Source: Ectocarpus siliculosus
Taxonomy: Eukaryota > Sar > Phaeophyceae > Ectocarpales > Ectocarpaceae
Length of the DNA stretch: 25,643 nucleotides
Direction of reading: 5' to 3'
Assembly: GCA_000310025.1 (NCBI GenBank)
Contig: FN649727.1
Span: 4,047,315 to 4,072,957, forward strand
Shown here: positions 20,174 to 25,643 of the stretch, piece by piece
Layout of the letters: each line of letters starts with the position of its first letter
Numbering within the stretch: position 1 is the first letter of the stretch
The notes under the pieces: model-generated
Told to the model about the DNA's origin: nothing
Databases searched by the model: none
What the model saw: only the letters and a program-made list of their open reading frames with translations
Program-made: the position numbers and the translations under genes

Positions 20174-22757
20174 CTGACGACAAAAAAAAATGCGGGTCGG
20201 GGTTGTTGGAGGTTCAGGACGAGTGCGAAAGGGTTGCGCATGTGGTGGGTGGAAACGCACGGCGCGTCGTTGTTGTAGGGAAACGGGACTAATTCACCCA
20301 AAAAAGCAAACACAAGCATGTGCGCGCTTCCAGCAAGCAATTGGTCATGTAAGCGACCGAGTACATCACGAAGAAACACCAACAGCGACGCAACAGACAC
20401 CGCCTTCGTTCGCCACTACCCCGCACCACGCCGCGCCGCGCCGAACCACATCATACCCACAACCCGCCCGAATAAACTACGGGACCCCCACCTCCTTCAT
20501 CTCCGAGAAGATGTGGGAAAACTGCGGGAAGAGAGTGCAGAGGTAGATGTGGGCGTCCTCGTGGGACTCGTCGTTGTCTTCGATCGTGGCCAGCATCTCC
20601 GAGACGATGTCGCCAAGGCAGCGGTCGGCGCCAACCAGCATTTCCCTGGGGACGGCGGCGGAGGAATCAAACAAACAAATGAGAGAGAAAATCTCACCAA
20701 GAAAGGGACTTAACACGAACGCGGTTCGATAGATAAAAGTGGACGGATCGAGCCGCCGCCGCCGCCGCCGCCGCCGCACACGGTACGAGGGCGCAACGTC
20801 AGAGGCACAACAACGCCAAAATCGATCGATCATGTAACAGCGGGCACGTTTTCACCTAACACAAGCCATGCGGCACCGTGTTCTTCGTCTGGTAGTCGCA
20901 CGCCTTCCCTTCCTACCCGATGCAAGACGACCGCTACACTCAGGCTTGAGGGACGGGCGTACATGCACCGCCGTAGGAAGGGGCGCAAAACATCTTTACC
21001 TTGTTTCGGTAAGAAAGACAACATGCCCGTTGCAGCAAGCAACCATCATGCCATCTTACCCTCCACTCAAAGAAAAAAGCAACCACCACCACCACCACCA
21101 CCACAAGGGAGAGAGGCCGGGTCCATGTACACCGAACAGGCAACCGATGCCAAACCAAACGGCCACGCCGGCCAACACGGCAAAAAAGCTGGCGATGTGG
21201 AAGAGCCTAGTCCGGTGAGAACCCGGCGTGCTCCGTCCCGGGTTCGTAGGGATGCGAAGTCAATGGTCTAAATACTACGGCATGCACGGCTATGCTATGA
21301 GTACACACTCCCCCTGTTCCGTACCTCCGCTCTCGGCGCTCGACGTACTTTTCCTGCCCCTCGTGGTAAGACTGTACTAGCGATCCCTTGACCTTCGCGC
21401 CCGCCTTCGCCGCCAAAGCGTCAAGGTCCGCCAGTTGGACCAGGGAAAACGGTCGCCGTGTGGTGGGTTCCTGGAGCGCGCGCACGGGGGGGGGGGGCGG
21501 GGGGCGTAATTTCATTCACGGGGCCACAGAGGTATGAATGTCACCCGCCGCCTATTAGCGGGGAAAGGTGGTGATGGCTGTAGGTATCATTCGGTTGTCA
21601 CGCACTTGACCGAACGCGAAATCGCGCTTGGGAGAACGGCTGCACAAGACGGTGGCATCGGGGAGGGTGGGGAGGAGGGTCGAACCCAAAACAATGAGCC
21701 ATTCCCGTCGCCAGAGCATCTGTGCTCACCGCCGCGTCGACAAGTTCTCTCTCGCGGGTGTGCACGGACAAAAACAGAAAGAGCTGCCACCGCTGTGCTA
21801 TAGAAACACGCCCGTTCTCGATGATCTCGACAACACACCTCTTCATCATGTGCGCAACGTTGTGCACTACCAAAAGACAAATAATTTACGCCGAACGGCA
21901 GAGACGTGCATCTCCTTAATCTACCGCGAAGCTGAACCCGCATGCGTGCACCAGGGAGTCTCGACGCGTGCGCGTATGTTCGACACCAAACGAGCAGCAG
22001 CAGCAGAAGCTAGCTCGATCGACGGCCAACACTCGCTGCTGGCGCTTAGAGCTAGCTGTACGGGCGCTCCGATGCTTTCTACGCGTCAGGAGATGACATG
22101 TCTATCCAATCGTACTTCACCCAGTAGCAGCAGGGGCGCGGATAGACCAAGCGGCTGGTCCGATTGTTGCCTCACACAACCTAACTGCCGTGCTCATGTC
22201 CACAAAAGCAGCAGCAGCAAGCGCACAAAAATATCAGGCGCCTCCGGAACACACTATTAGCCAAAACGAGCACACGCCCATGCGTAGCAAACCACGGGGT
22301 CACCTACTCGTTGACGCATCAGCGGCGAGAGCACCACCTGCAACAAACGACAACAGAGGACACATCAAATCGTCGTACCTGAAAGTCTCCCGACTCCAGC
22401 AAGTACAGCACCAGGGACTCCACGTTATACGTCACCACCGCGCTGCTGGTGCTCCCGCTTCCGCTTCCGCTTCCGCTGACGCCGCTCCCGCTCCCGCTCC
22501 CGCCGCCGCCCCCGCTCCCGCCGCTGCCACACCCACGGCCCCCCTTGCCCCCCACCCCGAAACGCTTCCCTTTCCAACCGCCGCCGCCTCCGTGCTTCGT
22601 CGACTTAGTTGCCCCGCACGAAACGGGCGGTGTGGCGGCCTCGCTGGCGCGGAAGTCCCACGTCCACGAGCCGAGGTCGTCGAGCGTTATCGGGTCTCGG
22701 CAGACGTCGGGGGGCCGCTCCGCCGGCGGCTGCTTCTTCTTCTTCCTCTTGTCCACG

Positions 22758-22788
<31 letters not shown>

Positions 22789-25197
22789 AAGTCGCTGTCG
22801 ACACCTTGCCTGACTTGCTGAGGTCATCCGCCGCCGCCGCCGCTGCCCCGCCCGCCTTGTTGCGCTGCGCGCATTGCACATTCGGAGGGGTATGGGGTGA
22901 GCGGGGGGCGCAGCTGGGTTGATTTGACCCGTACCTACGTGACGAACGTTGTTGGCAGCACGACAGCGAGGATTTCTCGAAGCCCCTCCTTGCCGGTCTG
23001 TCATACGCCCCGGGATTGCCTGTTGCCGCTACACAAGACCAACGGCAACAACACCAGGCGGTGACATAAACAGCCGGACAGAAATGAAATTGTCCACGAC
23101 TCAAAAAAAAAAAACATACCACCACGCGAACCGAAGCAGCAAGACGCCCGTAGATATTTAGGAGTACATACAATACCTTTTCGGCCTTCTTCCGCGCGCG
23201 CGCGCGCCTTACGACGCCGATCTGCGTCTGCCTCCACAATTTCCGACGGAGCCCTATCTTATTTCGCAGTCGCCGCCGCCGCTCTCGTTCCTGCTCCTCC
23301 ATCTCGGACTCGTGGAGAGAGTACAGCCTAGTACCGTAGTAGTGCCGGTAGCAGCAACAGCAGCAGCAGTGGCAGCAGGAAGCGTTTGGAGCGACGTAAT
23401 ACCAAATTAGTTGTACGTACACCAACGCGAGGAGCCATCCACCCAAGGACAGCAGTAGTTGATGATACACTCAACGTCAGTCACAAGAGGCTGTGCACGG
23501 CAGTCAAGACTTTCGTGTCAACTAACTACCCGAACGTTACTGCTGTCGCTGCAACAATAGTCCTCACCTGGGGCCGATCGCCACCACCACCACCAACACC
23601 ACCACCACCACCAACAACAACAACAGAGAGAAGGTGGGGTGTGCGGTTCCCTCTCTCCCTCCTCTCACCGATCGCCATGCAGGAGCTGCTGGTACTCCTC
23701 TCGCGTGACCCAGCCCCTCTCTAGCATGTCGGTCGCCAGGGCGGACACCCTCGAGTTCGCGGCGGCGGTGTCCGGGGACAGCACCGGAGGCTTGCACCTG
23801 CACACCAAAAAAGAATTGATCGGCCACCGGCGCAGTTGTCAATGGCTTGCAAAGGGGGGCGATTCAATCTTTCGGGTTTTGATTAAAAAAGAGTTTGTAA
23901 AAACGTGCTGGGTGAACCTGCTCTGCACGTGTTCAATTTCGCCCTGTCTTTTGCAGCAGCAGTTTCGCTTCACTGATCGCGTCGGTCGGTTGTTTTCCGT
24001 GAGATGAAGGTAGGTGCTGCTGCACTCTAGCGGCACAAGTCACATGTTCGCCCCCAACCTTGGCTGGCATTTGCATTGCCTCGGCGGCGAGGCTGTCTCT
24101 TCGCTCGCCTCTTTTCGTAAAGCGCATGTTGTCATGTTACCAATACCCGAACCTTACTACCTCAAGACCATGCAAAGGCGAGGCTTTCGCGAGTTATTTT
24201 CCCGCATTGGGGGTGCAGAGACTGACGAGCGTAGGGATGGTATCCAGATTACAGAACCTCTTGCGTACTCTCTTGGGTCTTACTGGGAGCCACAGAGAGA
24301 AAAGTTGTAGTTTTCGTTAGGGAAAAACAAGAACGCTTCTCCCCGATGCGGTGCCGAAGCTAGGATCTGCCTTTCGGGTTGAAACGATAACGATACCACT
24401 CCTGCCGGATGGATACAACTTGGTGCTAACTGCTAACTAGTGTTTCACCACTTGTTCTCATGCATTTGTCTTCCTCGTCCGTTTTCGTCCCCCTCCCTTT
24501 TTATCCCTGCAGTTCACGAATCCACCTTGTGCCAGGCCGCATAGACGTCAACGTCTTCGGGCCGTGGGGGGTGGGTATCTCCTTTCGTCTGTTTCCCGCC
24601 ATCGAACCAAAAAGTACGCCCTTAAAAATAGCCGTGGGGTAGCCTTGAGAAGGGGCATGAGCACAAACAGCTAGTTGGGGATAACCAACAGCAATTGAAC
24701 TAACTGCTGACACGACCGCTTTCAGAAACGGTTAGCTTACGGAACAAAGCTTGTCCGTGATGGGTAAACCTAAGGAGCGAACGGCATAGTCAGCATCACT
24801 TTAGTGTCGGGTAGACGGCCATGTGTATGCATATAGCCGAGGAAAACACCTAGAATATCCGAACAGCGTCGGATTTTTCGTGCCATGTGCCATTAGTGTT
24901 TCCGCGTGAAATACAATTTGTCACGGTCGAGAAATATTTTTCCCTCCGGTACGTTCTGAGCAGAGATGTACTTACAAGCAAAGCCAAAACAGGTTGGCAC
25001 GCACGCACATTTTCAGCTGCGAAACGAGATGTTGGCCCGATGGAACAGGCGCTATGTACGGGGAGGGTCGAGGTAGGCGCGAGCCCTCACGCATACTTAC
25101 AAGGCTGTCCTTCACGGTTGGACACGTGTATTTGGTACTGCTGTTGAAGAAAGACAGCGAGAATTCTGTATTCGATGCCGATTGGAGTAGGAAGCAT
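19739..25197 (-). CDS. Protein with split U-box/RING-like domain and conserved helical C-terminal region
   Basis: Eight exons give 557 residues: 25101-25197, 24976-25051, 23669-23797, 23177-23327, 22379-22864, 21325-21470, 20492-20645 and 19739-20173. All seven junctions agree in phase (1, 2, 2, 0, 0, 2, 0). The ATG at 25197 follows an in-frame TAG. Seen in order: a short N-terminus; a helical piece (MLERGWVTREEYQQLL, about 80-97); a strongly basic coiled segment (RERRRRLRNK, RARARKKAEK); poly-Ala; CRDPITLDDLG at about 206-216; a Gly/Ser-rich insertion (about 241-290); YNVESLVLYLLESGDFQ to about 313, joined to EPTTRRPFSLVQLADLDALA; a helical region to about 440; and an acidic tail with a poly-Glu run. 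DPIT..DL...YN...L..YL...GDF.EP.TR.PF resembles U-box-like domains, many of which recruit ubiquitin-conjugating enzymes. The ligase role is inferred; no zinc-binding Cys/His set is visible. Confidence 0.75.
19776..19815. repeat. (CTC)n tract encoding poly-Glu/Asp
   Basis: About ten CTC/TCC triplets followed by CGTCCT units encode the acidic run near the C-terminus of the U-box-like protein on the minus strand. Confidence 0.85.
20492..20645 (-). CDS. U-box-like gene, exon 7
   Basis: The acceptor is ccgccgccgtccccag and the donor is AAGGAG then GTGGGG. It encodes EMLVGADRCLGDIVSEMLAT, then acidic residues and LCTLFPQFSHIFSEMKE, predicted to be helical. It follows the domain directly, suggesting a linked helical module. 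Confidence 0.75.
20752..20777. repeat. (GCC)n microsatellite in an intron
   Basis: Roughly eight GCC units lie in the intron between exons 6 and 7 of the U-box-like gene. Confidence 0.85.
21082..21104. repeat. (CCA)n microsatellite in an intron
   Basis: Seven CCA units lie in the same intron, between exons 6 and 7 of the U-box-like gene. Confidence 0.85.
21325..21470 (-). CDS. U-box-like gene, exon 6 (end of domain)
   Basis: The acceptor is cgcgcgctccag and the donor is GCGGAG then GTACGG. It encodes EPTTRRPFSLVQLADLDALA and onwards to YHEGQEKYVERRER, completing the U-box-like pattern begun in exon 5. Confidence 0.8.
22379..22864 (-). CDS. U-box-like gene, exon 5 (first part of domain with Gly/Ser insertion)
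   Basis: The acceptor is gtgcaatgcgcgcag and the donor is TTTCAG then GTACGACG. It encodes poly-Ala, a KRKKKK basic run, CRDPITLDDLGSWTWDFRAS, about fifty Gly/Ser-rich residues, and VVTYNVESLVLYLLESGDFQ. Both ends are phase 0. The acceptor is inferred from frame and composition; an alternative a little upstream would lengthen the exon. Confidence 0.75.
22756..22788. repeat. (GCC)n tract encoding poly-Ala
   Basis: About ten GCC triplets on the plus strand encode an alanine run in exon 5 of the U-box-like gene (minus strand GGC read in the Ala frame as GCG/GCN). Confidence 0.75.
23177..23327 (-). CDS. U-box-like gene, exon 4 (basic coiled segment)
   Basis: The acceptor is tactacggtactag and the donor is GAAAAG then GTATTG. 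It encodes LYSLHESEMEEQERERRRRL and a further Arg/Lys-rich stretch that could act as a nuclear localisation signal. Confidence 0.7.
23579..23625. repeat. (CCA)n/(CAA)n microsatellite in an intron
   Basis: CCA units followed by CAA units lie in the intron between exons 3 and 4 of the U-box-like gene, shortly after the exon 3 donor. Confidence 0.85.
23669..23797 (-). CDS. U-box-like gene, exon 3
   Basis: The acceptor is attcttttttggtgtgcag and the donor is GATCG then GTGAGAGG. The frame reads CKPPVLSPDTAAANSRVSAL, then TDMLERGWVTREEYQQLLHG. The exon ends in phase 2. Confidence 0.7.
24976..25051 (-). CDS. U-box-like gene, exon 2
   Basis: The acceptor is a C-rich tract ending ccccgtacatag. The donor TGCTT then GTAAGTAC is again near perfect. 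It encodes VPSGQHLVSQLKMCVRANLF. The preceding intron is only 49 bases (25052-25100). Phase 1 in and phase 2 out fit the neighbouring exons exactly. Confidence 0.5.
25101..25197 (-). CDS. U-box-like gene, exon 1
   Basis: The ATG at 25197-25195 has an in-frame TAG upstream and no other ATG between. It encodes MLPTPIGIEYRILAVF and onwards to NREGQP. The donor CCTT then GTAAGTATG is an excellent consensus match. Confidence 0.5.
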
Positions 25198-25643
25198 CGC
25201 GGGCAAACCGCTTCTCTTCGTTAGGTTTATGCGCGTCTCACCCTATCGTATGTACTCTGTAGGCATGTGGTATGAATGCAGGGCTAGACTGTATGTGCTC
25301 CGCTACCATCATCGCGAGCGTAAACGACCGAGCGTTGCTATGCATACGTTAGCTAATTCGGGCGGAAATAAACGAACGACCTTCCACTTTGTTCTGGGGA
25401 AGCCAGTCAACAGCAGAAGTGAGGTTCATGTGCCATTGCGGAAGGTCTCGTCGAGAGAAAAAAACTAAAACTTGGTATTTCTTCTGTTTTTCTTCCCACA
25501 GCAGCTGATGAGACTAAACTTGTTCTTTCTCTCACCCAATTTCACCGGAGGAAAAATTTCCTCCCAACGGGAGCTAATTTTTTCCTCACACAACAACACA
25601 CGTCGTATACTAACTATTTGAACCAGATTTCTCCTTTACTTCG
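25198..25643. other. Upstream flank of the U-box-like gene
   Basis: This 446-base stretch should contain the 5' UTR and promoter of the minus-strand U-box-like gene. I see no supported exon. An almost perfect palindrome, GGAGGAAA-AA-TTTCCTCC, lies at 25547-25564 and is followed by another run resembling TTTCCTC. Confidence 0.4.

Noticed and set aside
22190-22922. Two long plus-strand frames with PPLPPLP or poly-Ala composition
   Set aside because: They are antisense to the Gly/Ser and Ala runs of exon 5 of the U-box-like gene.
24014-24127. Minus-strand frame starting MRFTKRGERRDSLAAEAMQM as a first exon of the U-box-like gene
   Set aside because: Its possible donor is phase 0, but exon 3 needs phase 2. 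The pair of exons at 25197-24976 fits exactly instead.
1-25643. tRNA, rRNA, CRISPR, transposon or provirus
   Set aside because: I scanned for B-box-like motifs, regular spaced repeats, reverse-transcriptase or integrase motifs and long terminal repeats by eye and found none convincing. A tRNA or repeat-library search would be decisive.

Overview
The window looks like nuclear DNA of an intron-rich eukaryote. GC content is moderate, GT..AG introns interrupt short exons, reading frames carry poly-Q, poly-G, poly-A and poly-E tracts encoded by trinucleotide repeats, and one run of N marks an assembly gap. These traits, with a plant/oomycete-like R2R3 MYB and a U-box-like reading frame of a kind I associate with photosynthetic stramenopiles, suggest a brown alga such as Ectocarpus. 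That assignment is inference; no marker gene fixes the species. I see no prokaryotic operons, rRNA, convincing tRNA, CRISPR array or intact transposon.

I assembled four protein-coding genes by matching open frames to splice sites and requiring the intron phases to agree across every junction. (1) Plus strand, about 15-2541: a gene of unknown function whose 5' end is probably outside the window. (2) Minus strand, 9547-3941: a five-exon gene for a multi-pass membrane protein of about 916 residues, with two separated CxxC pairs, a Tudor-like module and a C-terminal segment resembling the TMEM185 family. (3) Minus strand, 16516-11363: a four-exon R2R3 MYB transcription factor of about 1150 residues with a very long low-complexity C-terminus that contains the assembly gap. 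(4) Minus strand, 25197-19739: an eight-exon gene for a 557-residue protein with a U-box/RING-like domain split by a Gly/Ser insertion, and a conserved helical C-terminal region.

Gene 1 converges on gene 2 across 2542-3940. Genes 2, 3 and 4 lie head to tail on the minus strand, separated by about 1.8 kb (9548-11362) and 3.2 kb (16517-19738), which must hold the 3' UTR of one gene and the promoter of the next. In genes 2, 3 and 4 the proposed ATG is preceded in frame by a stop codon, which supports the chosen starts. The genes do not form an obvious pathway. The most unusual points are the six-residue insertion inside MYB repeat R2, the Tudor-like module embedded in a membrane protein, and the U-box-like fold interrupted by a simple-sequence insertion.
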